This document shows, piece after piece, positions 13,971 through 24,615 of a DNA stretch of 64,000 nucleotides. The translations under genes were made by a program, and so were the position numbers. The stretch covers positions 62,001-126,000 of the forward strand of contig NW_027435902.1 in the NCBI RefSeq assembly GCF_964199755.1, in the 5' to 3' direction. The number at the start of each line of letters is the position of its first letter. Position 1 is the first letter of the stretch. The notes beneath the pieces are model-generated. The model was not told the origin of the DNA. It searched no databases and saw only the letters and a list, made by a program, of their open reading frames with translations. Origin of the DNA: Larus michahellis. Its lineage: Eukaryota; Chordata; Aves; Charadriiformes; Laridae.

Positions 13971-14529
13971 TGTTATAGATTGTGGGCCAATAATTGGCAG
14001 GAACCAGTCCAATTAATCAAATTAGTTTATTAAGCAAGCGGCAGCAAGCAAAACAGCACTGGGCGGCCGGGGAGTCTTTGCTCCGCCAACGGCGCACACC
14101 CACTTCCCGAAAGTAGCTGATTATATACTCTTCTGGTTCCCGTATATGTGTCAATCCTGGTATATTCTGTGTCTGAGCGACGTGTTGCTAGGGGGTCGGT
14201 CTTGTCCTGCCTCCTGGTGGTGGTGAGGCTGAAGGCTCCTCATCTTTATCAGTGTCCTTGGGGAGACTCTTTTCAGCTTATCGCACAACTTAGCTCTTCC
14301 CTTTGAAGTGTTAAAGCACACCAGATGCCTGTGATTTAGGCCTTGAGGTGTCAAAGTGCACCAGATAGCACACTGGATGCCTGTGATTTAGGCCTTGAGG
14401 TGTCAAAGTGCACCAGATAGCACACCGGATGCCTGCGATTTAAGTATGTGAAGAGTCAAAACATTGTAATTTTTCACCAGCCTTTAAGAAAGCCTGATTT
14501 GATTAACAAACATGATTTTATTTATTACA
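13971..14529 (-). mobile_element. Solo LTR (family 2, ERVK-like), minus strand
   Basis: The plus strand runs from TGTTATAGATTGTGG to TTTATTACA, so on the minus strand the LTR is TGTAATAAATAA...CTATAACA with TG/CA ends. A related LTR lies at 46656-47095, sharing the ends and the block gcgctgggcggccggggag (or nearly so). An internal 52-bp tandem repeat is noted separately. The flanking hexamers (CAGCAC and CAGGGC) do not match, so no target duplication is evident. The class assignment rests on LTR shape only. Confidence 0.65.
14324..14445. repeat. 52-bp tandem repeat inside LTR
   Basis: The motif gatgcctgtgatttagg recurs at 14324, 14376 and (with one change) 14428, giving a 52-bp period and about 2.4 copies. 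It lies in the promoter-bearing (U3) part of the minus-strand LTR, where such repeats often act as enhancers; that role is inferred. Confidence 0.85.
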
Positions 14530-17500
14530 CAGGGCACGGCAATATGAAAGCAGTCCCTCTTGTCCCCTTCCTCTGGCAGGTGTGGAAATAATGGCTGAGG
14601 AAATCGAGGAAATGACTGAGAGAACAGCCAAGGAAAATGAGGAAATAGCTAAGAAAAATTATAAACTGTTAAATTTTCTGGGGTGGAGGAAGAATTCCAC
14701 TCTTCCCCTGAACCGTCCCGTGTCTCGATCATTAATTAAAAACGCCCTCCCACGAATCCGATCCAAGAGATGCAGGACCCGCTCTGAGATTTCCTGTGGC
14801 TTTGCCTCTGCAACTGTGGAGAGCACAGGAGTAAACGGGGTAGAAAATCTACCCCGGTACCACGAGCACGAGTGCTTGAGTTGCAAGGTAAAGCAGAGTG
14901 AAGAGAGAATGGAAGTGGAAGTCTGATGGAGATGGGAGATTTTCAGTAGACTACCGTGGCCTGAAGGAAGCCACACCACCACTGAGTGCTGCTGTGCCAG
15001 ACCTGCTAGAAGTGCAACATGAACTGGAGTCAAAGGCAGCCAAATGGTATGCTCCAATTGACATCGCTAATGCATTTTTCTCTCTTCCTTTAGCAGCAGA
15101 GTGCAGGCCACAGTTTGCTTTCGCCTGCAGAGGCATCCAGTATGGACTGCCCCCGGGGTGGAAAGACAGCCCTGCTATTTGCCATAGGCTGATCCAGACT
15201 GCACTGGAGAAGGCTGGGGCTCCAGGACACCTGCAATACACAGGAAGGTTTCAAGAAAGGTCAGAAAATAACCAAGATCCTTCTGAAAGCGGGTTTTGCC
15301 ATAAAAAGAGGTAAGGTCAAGGGACCTGCAGGACACATCCAGTTCTTGGGAATCAAGTGGCAAGATGGTCATCGCCAGACCCCAATGGATGTGATTAACA
15401 AAAGAACAGCTATGTCCCCACCAACTAGCAAAAAGGAAACACAAGCCGGTTTAGGTGTTGTGGGTTTCTGGAGAATGCACATTCCAGGTTATAGTCAGAT
15501 TGTGAAACCTCTCTATGAAGGGCCTGGAAAGAAAAGTGATTTTAGGCGGGGTCCTGAGCAACGACAGGCCTTTGAGCAAAGTAAAGAAGAGACCGTGCAT
15601 GCAGTAGCTCTTAGACCAGTCGGAACAGGACAGGACATTAAAAATGTTCTCTCCACTGCAGCAGGTGACAATGGACCTACCTGGAGCCTCTAGCAGAACG
15701 CACCAGGGGATACTTGAGGTGCATCCCTAGGATTCTGGAGTCGAGGCTATAAAGGCTCCAAGGCCAACTACAACTGAGAAAGAAATCTTGGCAGCATGTG
15801 AAGGAGTTGGAGCCACTTCAGAGGTAATTGGTACCTGAGCACAGCTCCTCCTGGTGCCCCGATGGCTAGTGCTGGGCTGGATGTCCAAAGGCAAAGTTCC
15901 TTCTACTCATCACGCCCCCGATGCTACCTGGAGTAAGTGGGTTGCCTTAATCACACAGTGAGCTCGAATAGGAAACCCCAGTCATCCAGGAATTGTAGAA
16001 GTGATGATCACAAACTGGCATGGAGGCAAAGACTCCGAAATGCCACCTGAGGAGGTGGTAACCTGTGCTGAGGAAGCCCCGCCATATAACAAACTCTCAC
16101 CTAATGAGAAACTCTATGCTCTGTTCACTGATGGATCTTGTCGTAGTGTAGGAAAACACTGAAGGTGGAAAGCTGCTGCATGGAGTCCTACACGACAGGT
16201 CACAGAAGTGACTGAAGGACAAGGTGAATGGAGTCAATTTGCAGAGGTAAAAGCCATCCAGCTGGCCCTAGACATTGCTGAATGGGAAAAGTGGCCAGTA
16301 CTCTATCTCTATACTGACTCATGGATGGTGGCCATGGGGGTGGTTACAGCAGTGGAAGCAGAACAACTGGCAGCGCAAAGGTAAAACCATCTGGACTGCT
16401 GAATTATGGCAAGTACGCCATGTAGATGCCCACGTACCCATGAGTCAACATCCATGAGGAACATCAAAACAATCAGCAAGTGGACCAAGCTGCTAAGATT
16501 TTCAAGACAGATTTGGACTGGGAACATAAAGGTGAACTGTTTTTAGCTCAGTGGGCCCATGACACTTCAGGACATCAAGGAAGAGATGCAACATATAAAT
16601 GGACTTGTGACCAAGGGGTGGATTTAACCGTGGACGCTATTGCGCAGGTTATCCACAATTGTGAAACATGGGCCGAAATCAAGCAAGCTAAAAGGTTAAA
16701 ACCTTTGTGGTATGGGGGACGATGGTTGAAATATAAATCTGGGGAGGCCTGGCAAATAGACTACATCACCCTCCCTCAAACCCATCAGGGTAAGCGCTAT
16801 GTGCTTACAATGGTGGAAGGAAGCACTGGATGGTTGGAAACCTACGCCATACCCCATGCTACTGTCCGAAATACCATCCTAGGCCTCGAAAAGCAAGTCT
16901 TGTGGCGACATGGTGCTTCAGAAAGAATTGAGTCAGACAATGGGACTCACTTCAAAAACAGTCTTATAAGTAATGAGGCAAAAGAGCATGGTATTGAGTG
17001 GGTAGGTCATATCCCCTATCATGCATCACCTTCTGGGAAAGTTGTGCAATACAATGGATTGTTAAAAGCTACTCTGAAAGCAATGGGTGGTGGATCCTTT
17101 AAAAATTGGGACAAGCATTTAGCACAAGCTACCTGGTTAGTTAACACCAGGGGATCCATCAGTCGAGCTGGTCCAGCTCAGTCAGACCTTTTACATACTG
17201 TAGAAGGGGATAAAATCCCTGTGGTGCATGAAAGGATATGTTAGGGAAAACTCTTTGGGTTTTTCCTATTTCAGGCAAAGGCAAACCCATTCGTGGGACT
17301 GTTTTTGCTGAAGGACCTGGATGTACTTGGTGGGTGATGCTGGAGAATGGAGAAACTCAATGTGTACCCCAAGGAAATGTAACTCTGGGTGAGAAGACTT
17401 AATTCTGAGTTGTATGATATTGTTATAGGATACTAACAGTGTTCTATAAGTGTTTTTCAGGATAATACAGTGGTGATGAAACCTGAACCAGCTTCATCAA

Positions 17501-17797
17501 GTGACGTCCAGCACAACCCTTTGAGATGGACATGATACCCATGGGCACGAACCACACTAAATTTCATTCATCCCTGAGAATTTCATTCATCTTTCTTACC
17601 CTGAGATTCTGCTATGAGAGATGAAACTCTACAGTTATGAACTAAATGGACTTAGTGAACTTTTGTTGATAAAATCATAACTGAGTAACCTGCATCTATC
17701 TATTTATATTTATATATATATGGTATATGGATACATTTGATAGACAAAGTATTAGTGATCTGAGCATGATGCAAATGGTATGGAATAAGGGGTGGAA
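14530..17797 (+). pseudogene. pol: Decayed ERV-L pol (copy 2)
   Basis: This internal region of an ERV-L-like element is related to the pol of the provirus at 25.6-28.7 kb. RT is recognisable from about 14930 (VDYRGLKEATP, WYAPIDIANAFFSLPL). The segment that should hold the YIDD catalytic box is deleted near 15243. RNase H follows with several stops (15690, 15770, 16160). The integrase frame at 16480-17244 keeps WQIDYIT and ESDNGTHF, but the last zinc-binding Cys is Trp (CETW) and the catalytic Glu is replaced (GKVVQY). The upstream 14582-14926 frame is unclear; no gag or protease is recognisable. A purine-rich tract (aataaggggtggaa) lies just before the 3' LTR. The element cannot be functional. 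Confidence 0.88.
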
Positions 17798-18519
17798 TGT
17801 CCTGCTTTGAGGTAAAACAGAACCAACTTTCTGTTCAGCAATTTTTACTTCTTAGCTAGGCCTCTTCTAACTCTCTGAAATTAACGGCACGTTGTGTCTG
17901 AAAGGGTTCGTTCCGAGTGATAAGACAGTTTGGTCCAAGGAATGGTGTGCACAGAGGCTCTTGCTTATACTTATTGCTGTAACAACCAAGGTCAGCTAAT
18001 TTTGTTATTTGCCCCGTTAGAGGGTCAGAAGCGGAAAAGCGCAGAGGGGTCCCACCTGCGGGGAGGATCGGACAGGACAGGTGACCTAAAATTGACCGAC
18101 AGGGGTATTCCATCCCATCTGCCCCATGCTCAGTGTGAAAGCTGAGGGATCAAAGGGTCAGTCTCTTTCTTCAAGGGCTGACGTCCGAGGAGGATGCTGT
18201 CTGTTATCTGCCTTTGATCCCGATCCGTGTGTTCCTGACTCCAACTCTGGAACCCGGTTCCCACCCATTGCTGAGTCCAGTCTGGGACTTCCCCAGTGCC
18301 TGCCGGTGACGTCATCCTGGGAGCTTAATAGGGTTTTGTATAAACTGTATCTGTTTCATTATTTTCCTTTTTATCTTATTATCAATATTTCATTAAAGTA
18401 GTTTAGTTTCTTCTAAACTCGTAAATCTCTCTTTATGTCTCCCCCCCCTCCCCGTGCACAAGAGCCTGGGGGGGAGCATCTGTTGCTGGTCATTGGCCAA
18501 TTTGGACAAAACCACGACA
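17798..18519 (+). mobile_element. 3' LTR of decayed ERV-L copy 2
   Basis: The LTR starts TGTCCTGCTTTGAGG directly after the purine tract and ends AAACCACGACA (722 bp). A TATA-like or polyadenylation-like AT-rich block lies near 18350-18400. Its first and last bases resemble those of the 340-bp ERV-L LTR at 20826, but the body differs, so the two proviruses used different LTR subfamilies. No matching 5' LTR is found upstream. The right end abuts CR1 sequence without a gap. Confidence 0.75.
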
Positions 18520-19137
18520 GACGTCAAGGCGGACAATGGTCTCCTGGGGAGCATTACGAAGAGCATTGCCAAGCAGGTGGGGGGAGGTCATCCTCCCCCT
18601 CTACTCTGCCCTGGTGAGGCCACATCTGGAGATCTGTGTCCAGTTCTGGGCTCCCCAGTTCAAGAAGAACAGGGAACTGCTGGAGAGATTCCAGTGGAGG
18701 CTACAGAGATACTGAGGGGATGGAGCACCTCTCTGCTGAGGAAAGGCTGAGAGCCCTGGGGCTGTTCAGCCTGGAGAAGAGAAGACTGAGAGGGGATCTC
18801 ATCAATGCTCATCAATACGTAAAGGGCGGGTGGTAAGAGGATGGGGTCAGGCTATTTTCAGTGGTGCCTTGGGATGGGACAAGGGGCAACGGGCACAAAC
18901 TGGAACACGGGAAATTCCATCTGAACATGAGGAAAAACTTCTTTACTGTGAGGGTGGCAGAGCCCTGGCACAGGCTGCCCAGAGAGGCTGTGGAGTCTCC
19001 TGCTCTGGAGAGATTCCAAACCTGCCTGGACATGATCCTGTCCAACCTGCTGTAGTTGAACCTGCTTTGGAAGGGGGGGTTGGACTAGGTGATCTCCAGA
19101 GGTTCCTTCCAACCCCTACCGTTCGGTGATTCTGTGA
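18520..19137 (+). repeat. CR1 3' fragment, plus strand
   Basis: CR1 ORF2 C-terminal sequence begins immediately at the LTR end ([17 protein letters not shown]) and continues in shifted frames ([24 protein letters not shown]). It ends with the tail ggtgattctgtga. Abutment with the LTR suggests that the ERV inserted into this CR1, or that the two were joined by deletion. Confidence 0.9.
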
Positions 19138-19222
19138 GAGGAACAGGCGTAAATATCTTTTGCTTCCTGGTACAGAACGAGGTTATCAGAGTGGGGGAAA
19201 GGATGTAATTGTGAGAGGCCAG
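19138..19222. repeat. 85-bp direct repeat, copy 1
   Basis: The block beginning gaggaacaggcgtaaat and ending gtgagaggccag recurs at 20741-20825 with only a few changes. Copy 1 lies between the CR1 tail and unique DNA. Confidence 0.9.
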
Positions 19223-19272
19223 AAACTGTTGAGATGGCTGAAACTGTAGAGATGGCCAAAACTGTAGAGATG
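19207..19272. repeat. Short tandem repeat, about 18-bp unit
   Basis: The unit aaactgtagagatggcc (with small changes) occurs about three times in a row. It is non-coding. Confidence 0.8.
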
Positions 19273-20004
19273 GCCATTGGCCAAAAGTCCCCTAAGTGCA
19301 CTCAAAACCCACTCCCTCAGGTGACCTGTGTTCTCCCACAGACATGGGGGATGTCTCTTCCTTCTCCTTCTCGCACCCCAGGTGCGAGTCACTTGAGCGT
19401 ATTTGCAGTCCTCCTCACCAATCTTCCGTTACTGTCCCACATAGGATTTGTGTGAATACTATCTTGACGTATGGTGGTCATAGTGCCATCAGAAGAAAGG
19501 GAAGGGAAAGAAGACGAGGATGGCGAAGAAGTTAAAAAATGTTACAACCTTTGACAGTGGAAACATGTCATTTAGAGCTTATACAAACAGTTTTCCTTCA
19601 ATGTAACATTCTTTCTAAAGATGAGGAGGGGACGGTTTGCTATGCCCACATCAGAGCTCACTGAGGTTTTAAAACAAAACCCCTAAACAAATGGGTGCTG
19701 GAAAAAAGAGTAATTAGACTCAAGAGCCTTGTTGTTTTCAGTTCTACTGAAAGCGCAGGTGTTTGTTTTTTCACTTGTGCTTGGCAGCGATTGAAAGAAA
19801 AAAGAAAAAATCCTGGAAAGTTCCTTTGAAATGCCAGGTCAGCGAGACACAGCACCATTTCTGCCTCTTCCGCTCTCCTGCTTTCTCTGAAACTTGTTTG
19901 TATCATTTTTCCAAATCCTTTGCTTTTGCTAGAGCTGAGACAACCAAAGATCCTGTTTTCGGGCCGGCCGAAAACAGATGAGGAAAAGAGATGCAGATGA
20001 CGTG
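19273..20004. other. No gene recognised
   Basis: This is unique-looking DNA between the short tandem repeat and the next LTR. A minus frame at 19658-20176 has no recognisable domain and partly overlaps the LTR. Confidence 0.45.
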
Positions 20005-20453
20005 TGTTGTGGTTTGGCCTCAGACAGCGACAGAACTGTTGGCTGGCGAGGTTTGATCCCTCCTCTGTCCTCTCCAGCGTGCCGCTTTGCTGATGTTGGG
20101 GAGCACTCCAGGTCTGCCTGACTGCCACTCTCTCAAACTCCCCCCACCATGGGGAGGAATTGGAAGAAAAAGGCAAAGCTCATGGGTTGAGACAAAGGCA
20201 GTTTAACAGAACAGCAAAGGGAACAAGAAAACAACAACAGTAACGCGGACAGAGGAATGTACAAACACGATTATGGAACCAGCGCTCAACGACCGGACCC
20301 AGGGCGCCCCAGCCCGCTCCCAAGAGGCGACTTCCTGCCCCCTCCCCAGGCAGCTCCTGGCTATAGACCGGGCATGGCTTACTTGGGATGGAATACCTGT
20401 GTCCCTGCCGGACCCTGGGGAGAATTAACCCTGTCCTCACCGGAACCAGGACG
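20005..20453 (-). mobile_element. Solo ERV-L LTR, minus strand
   Basis: The plus strand starts TGTTGTGGTTTGGCC and ends GGAACCAGGACG, the reverse complement of the ERV-L LTR that flanks 20826-29520. The last base is changed from the expected CA end. It is about 110 bp longer than those LTRs because of extra sequence near its 3' end (20030-20150). No target duplication is evident. Confidence 0.85.
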
Positions 20454-20740
20454 CCCTCTTTTCCCCTTTTATCCTGACAGTCTATTTTCCAGTCTTTTGC
20501 CCGGTAGGTTTTACCGGTATGGTCTCCCCAATTTCACCCCAGGCCAACTAGTTTTCTGCATGACTCCTCAAGCTCTCTGTCTCTTAGGCTCTAGGTGAAG
20601 GCATTGATTAAAGATTTTAAGCCAGCGTAGAAAAGAGAGAGGATATTCCTTTCTCATCTCCTGTTCTGACAGCATCTGGTGAGCGACACACATTGTAAGA
20701 GTCCCATCACCAACTGTATCCCCAACCAGCGATGGGAGGA

Positions 20741-20825
20741 GAGGAGCAGGCGTAAACATCTTTTGGTTCCTGGTACAGAACGCGGTTATCGGAGTGGGGG
20801 AAAGGATGTAATTGTGAGAGGCCAG
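20741..20825. repeat. 85-bp direct repeat, copy 2
   Basis: This is the partner of 19138-19222. It ends exactly where the ERV-L 5' LTR begins (20826), whereas copy 1 continues into aaactgttg. Confidence 0.9.
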
Positions 20826-21165
20826 TGTCCTGGTTCCAGCGGGGATAGGGTTAATTTTTCCTGGTATTCCATGCCATGTGAGCCATGCCCACCCTGAGCT
20901 GCCGGGGGAGGGGGCAGGAAGTCGCCACTTGGAGTGGGCTGGGGTGTCCCGGGGTGAGCGGCGGGGAGCGGCGGTTCTGTAATCGTGTTCGTATATTCCT
21001 CTATCCGTGTTATTGTTGTTGTTTGCCTGTTTCCTTTGCTGTTCTGTTAAACTGCCTTTGTCTCAACCCAAGAGTCTTGCCTTTTCTTCTGATTCTTCCT
21101 GTATCGGGAAGGCCCGAGCGAGCGGCACGTGGTTCGTTGTTGCCGTCTGAGGCTAAACCACAACA
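20826..21165 (+). mobile_element. ERV-L 5' LTR
   Basis: It has TGTCCTGGTTCCAGC...CCACAACA ends and is 340 bp long. It is followed by a short spacer and the primer-binding site. It pairs with 29183-29520. Confidence 0.93.
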
Positions 21166-21173
21166 GCCCTTTT

Positions 21174-21191
21174 TGGCGCCCAACGTGGGGC
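21174..21191 (+). promoter_or_regulatory. Primer-binding site, tRNA-Lys type
   Basis: TGGCGCCCAACGTGGGGC lies 8 bp after the LTR. It is the 18-base complement of the 3' end of a lysine tRNA as used by several retroviruses, so it would prime minus-strand synthesis. Confidence 0.85.
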
Positions 21192-21292
21192 TCGAAGGGT
21201 TGAGACAACGACAGAATCCAACTAGAACGTGGAAAAACAGATATTTTTTTTTGTATGCATTTATTTTATTAGGTAAATAGTCGCTGGTCACC

Positions 21293-22393
21293 ATGTTGCT
21301 TGGTTTGTTCTCATGGCTGTGTTATATAAATTCCTATATGGCTTATGTACTCCCTGCGATGCTGTTTACTGTGTCCGGAAGAGGGATGAGGATTATCATT
21401 CTGCTGTCCTGTGCGATATCTGTTTATGATATGATAACATCACTGTTCAGACAGCTATTTTGGGGTGTTTATGTGGTTTTGCTGTCCTGTCCGTACATTG
21501 GACACCGTCTCTCAGAATTTATTAATAATTACACCCAGTCTGTGGGGGAAACAGGGGGGGGCACTTTCCCCAGCTCTTTTGCCTCCCTTTTCTCCTTCGG
21601 GTCAGGTGTGACAACTTTTGAGAATTTTGAATATCCTTGGGATACTCAAACCAGCATGTTCCTAGTGTTATGTCTCCTGAATATGTTCCAGGTCTTGTTT
21701 AGGGCTAAGCGACTATTTAAGACTACCACCCGGAGATCTGCTCCGAGGTTGGATAGCCAGGGGTGGCACGGCATGTGGGAGAACATGGGCAGGTACCTAG
21801 AGAACTTCTCACCTCCAATGGTCTGGGATTTCACCCCTGAACAATTACAGGACCCTGATAAAGCGGTAGAATATTTGAAGGGAAAATGCTGTGGCTATTC
21901 TAGAGAGGCACAACTCACCGCATTGTGCTGGGCCCTGGCCAGTATCTACCAGGCACTGCTCAGAATTATGCAGCACCCTCAGGGGGAAGAGATGGAAACC
22001 AGACCAGCAGCCACTGTGGCTACTGCAACCCCTGCGACGGACACTGCGGCTACTGCAACCCCTGCGACAGACACTGCGGCTACTGCAACCCCTGCGACGG
22101 ACACTGCGGCTACTGCAACCCCTGCGGCAGCCACTGCAGTTACTCCAACTCCTGTGGCAGCCACTGCAGTTACTCCAACCCCCATAGCAGCCACTGCCAC
22201 TGAACCAGGGAACCAACCTGTGCCGGTATCAGTTGCCCCCATACAGAAGAAGAAGTACACGAAGAAATCAGTTCACTTAGTAAGAGATGATGATGAACCA
22301 GGGTCATCACGAGAGCAGGAGGAAGAGGCAGAACCAGAGATAATCACTCGATCCCTATCCTTGAGTGAGTTGCGGGATATGCGAAAAGATTTT
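21293..22393 (+). pseudogene. gag: ERV-L gag, N-terminal part
   Basis: The ATG sits in a strong context (gtcaccATG). The frame runs 367 codons to the CR1 insertion and then fuses in frame to CR1 for 106 more codons. The gag part is unusual: residues 1-27, 31-49, 55-70 and 120-137 are strongly hydrophobic and look like membrane segments. Residues 240-305 form a Thr/Ala/Pro repeat, followed by a basic patch (KKKYTKKS) and an acidic stretch. The end (LSLSELRDMRKDF) is familiar from avian ERV-L gag. Gag normally builds the capsid; this copy is split by the CR1 and cannot do so as it stands. Confidence 0.8.
22012..22200 (+). repeat. 30-bp coding minisatellite in gag
   Basis: A 30-bp unit, seen as actgcggctactgcaacccc, is repeated about six times, the last copies diverged. 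It encodes a ten-residue Thr/Ala/Pro motif (ATPATDTAAT). The unit stays in frame throughout. Confidence 0.9.
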
Positions 22394-24609
22394 GGTGATT
22401 TTGATATTTGTGAAGCGAGGCGGGGAGCCAGCGGAACTGCCAGCTTGGATTTCCGAAGGGCAGACCTTAACCTGTTTAGGAGCATGGTTGAGAGTGTCCC
22501 TTGGGAGGCAGTTTTGAAGAGCAAAGGTGCCCAGGAAGGCTGGTCATACTTCAAGCAGGTGCTCTTAGAAGCACAGGAGAAGGCCATCCCCGTGTCCCGA
22601 AAAACGAGCCGATGGGGAAGAAGACCAGCCTGGCTAAATAGAGAGCTCTGTCTGGGCCTCAGGAAAAAAAAGGAAGGTTTACATTCTCTGGAAAAGGGGC
22701 TTAGCAACTTATGAGGATTATCAAGATATAACAAAGCTATGCAGGGGGAAGATTAGAAGGGCCAAAGCTCAATCAGAACTCAGCTTGACCACTGCAGTTA
22801 AAGACAATAAGAAGAGATTTTTCCAGTATATCAACAGAAAAAGGAAGACTAGGGAAAATATAGGTCCACTGATGAATGAGACGGGTGCCCTAGTGGTGGA
22901 AGACACAGAGAAGGCAGAGTTACTGAATGCCTTCTTTTCTTCGGTCTTCACTGCTAAAGCTGCCTCTCACGAATCCCATACCCTGGAGGCAAGGGGGAAG
23001 GTCGGGAGAGAGGAAGACTTTCCCTTAGTTGAGGAGGACCGGGTCAGAGACCACTTGGCCAAGCTGGACATTCATAAGTCCATGGGCCCTGATGGGATGC
23101 ACCCGCGAGTGCTGAGAGAGCTGGCAGATGTTATCACTAGACCACTCTCCATTGTCTTTGCAAGGTCATGGAGAACAGGAGAGGTGCCTGAGGACTGGAG
23201 GAAGGCTGACATCACTCCATTCTTCAAAAAAGGCAAGAAGGAGGACCCAGGGAACTACAGACCGGTTAGTCTCACCTCTGTCCCTGGGAAGGTAATGGAG
23301 CGACTCATCCTGGATGTCATCTCCAAACACGTAGAGGAACAGGAAGTTATTGGAAGTGGTCAGCATGGATTTACCAAGGGCATATCATGCCTGACCAATC
23401 TGATAGCTTTCTATGATGTTATAACGGGTTGGCTGGATGAGGGGAGAGCCATAGATGTCATCTACCTTGACCTTAGCAAGGCTTTTGACACTGTCTCCCA
23501 TAACATCCTCATTAGGAAGCTGAGGAAGTAAGGGCTAGATGAGGTGACGGTGAGGTGGATCGAGAGCTGGCTGAGTGACAGAACTCAGAGGGTTGTGGTC
23601 AGCGGCACAGAGTCCAGTTGGAGGCCTGTAACCAGTGGTGTCCCTCAGGGGTCAATACTTGGTCCAATTTTGTTCAGTATATTCATTAATGACCTGGATT
23701 ATGGGACAGAGTGTATCCTCAGCAAGTTTGCTGATGATACCAAACTGGGAGGGATGGCTGACACTCCAGAGGGCCGTGCTGCCATCCAGCATGACCTGGA
23801 CAGGCTGGAGAGCTGGGCAGAGAAAAACCTAATGAGGTTCAACAAAAGCAAGTGCAAGGTCCTGCACCTGGGGACGAAGAATGCTAAGCACCAGTATAGG
23901 TTAGGGGCGGACATGCTGGGAAGTAGTTCTGAGGAGAAGGACCTGGGGGTCCTAGTAGACAGCAAATTATCCATGAGCCAGCAGTGTGCCCTTGTCACCA
24001 AGAGGGCCAATGGCATCCTGGGCTGCATAGGGAAGACTGTGGCCAGTAGGTCGAGGGAGGTCATTCTCCCCCTCTGCTCTGCACTGGTGAGGCCACAACT
24101 GGAGTACTGTGTCCAGTTTTGGGCTCCCCAGTTCAAGAGGGACAGGGAACTACTGGAGCGAGTCCAGCGAAGGGCAACCAAGATGATTATGGGACTGGAG
24201 CATCTCCCTTACGAGGAAAGGCTGAAAGAGCTGGGACTCTTTAGCCTGGAGAAGAGAAGGTTGAGGGGGGACCTGATTAATGTTTACAAGTATCTAAAGG
24301 GTGGGTTTAAGGAGGACGGAGCCAGGCTCTTTTCATTGGTTCCCAGTGACAGGACAAGGGGCAATGGGCACAAGCTAGAACATAGGAAGTTCCGTTCAAA
24401 TACACGGAAAAACTTCTTTACAGTGAGGGTGACAGAGCACTGGAACAGGCTGCCCAGGGAGGTTGTGGAGTCCCCTTCTCTGGAGATTTTCAAGACCCGC
24501 CTGGATGCAGCCCTGAGGGATGTGCTTTAGGCAATCCTGCTCTAGCAGGGGAGTTGGACTAGATGATCTCTAGAGGTCCCTTCCAACTCTGAAGATTCCG
24601 TGATTCTGT
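22394..24609 (+). repeat. Nested CR1 LINE in ERV-L gag
   Basis: This CR1 starts within the endonuclease end of ORF2 (EARRGASGTASLDF) and carries RT across 22785-23531 and 23544-24530. Its RT has the fingers block HKSMGPDGMHPRVLREL and the palm box FADDTK. The 3' end is the CR1 tail gattccgtgattctgt. Perfect 6-bp target duplications, GATTTT at 22388-22393 and 24610-24615, frame it, and gag continues in register on the right. A TAA at 23529-23531 interrupts RT and is shared with the CR1 at 54.9 kb. A frameshift lies near 22700. Confidence 0.95.
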
Positions 24610-24615
24610 GATTTT

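Noticed and set aside
14582..14926. 114-codon frame upstream of the decayed RT as a cellular gene
   Set aside because: Its end merges with RT sequence and the start lies right after an LTR. It is more likely decayed retroviral sequence, though I cannot name the domain.
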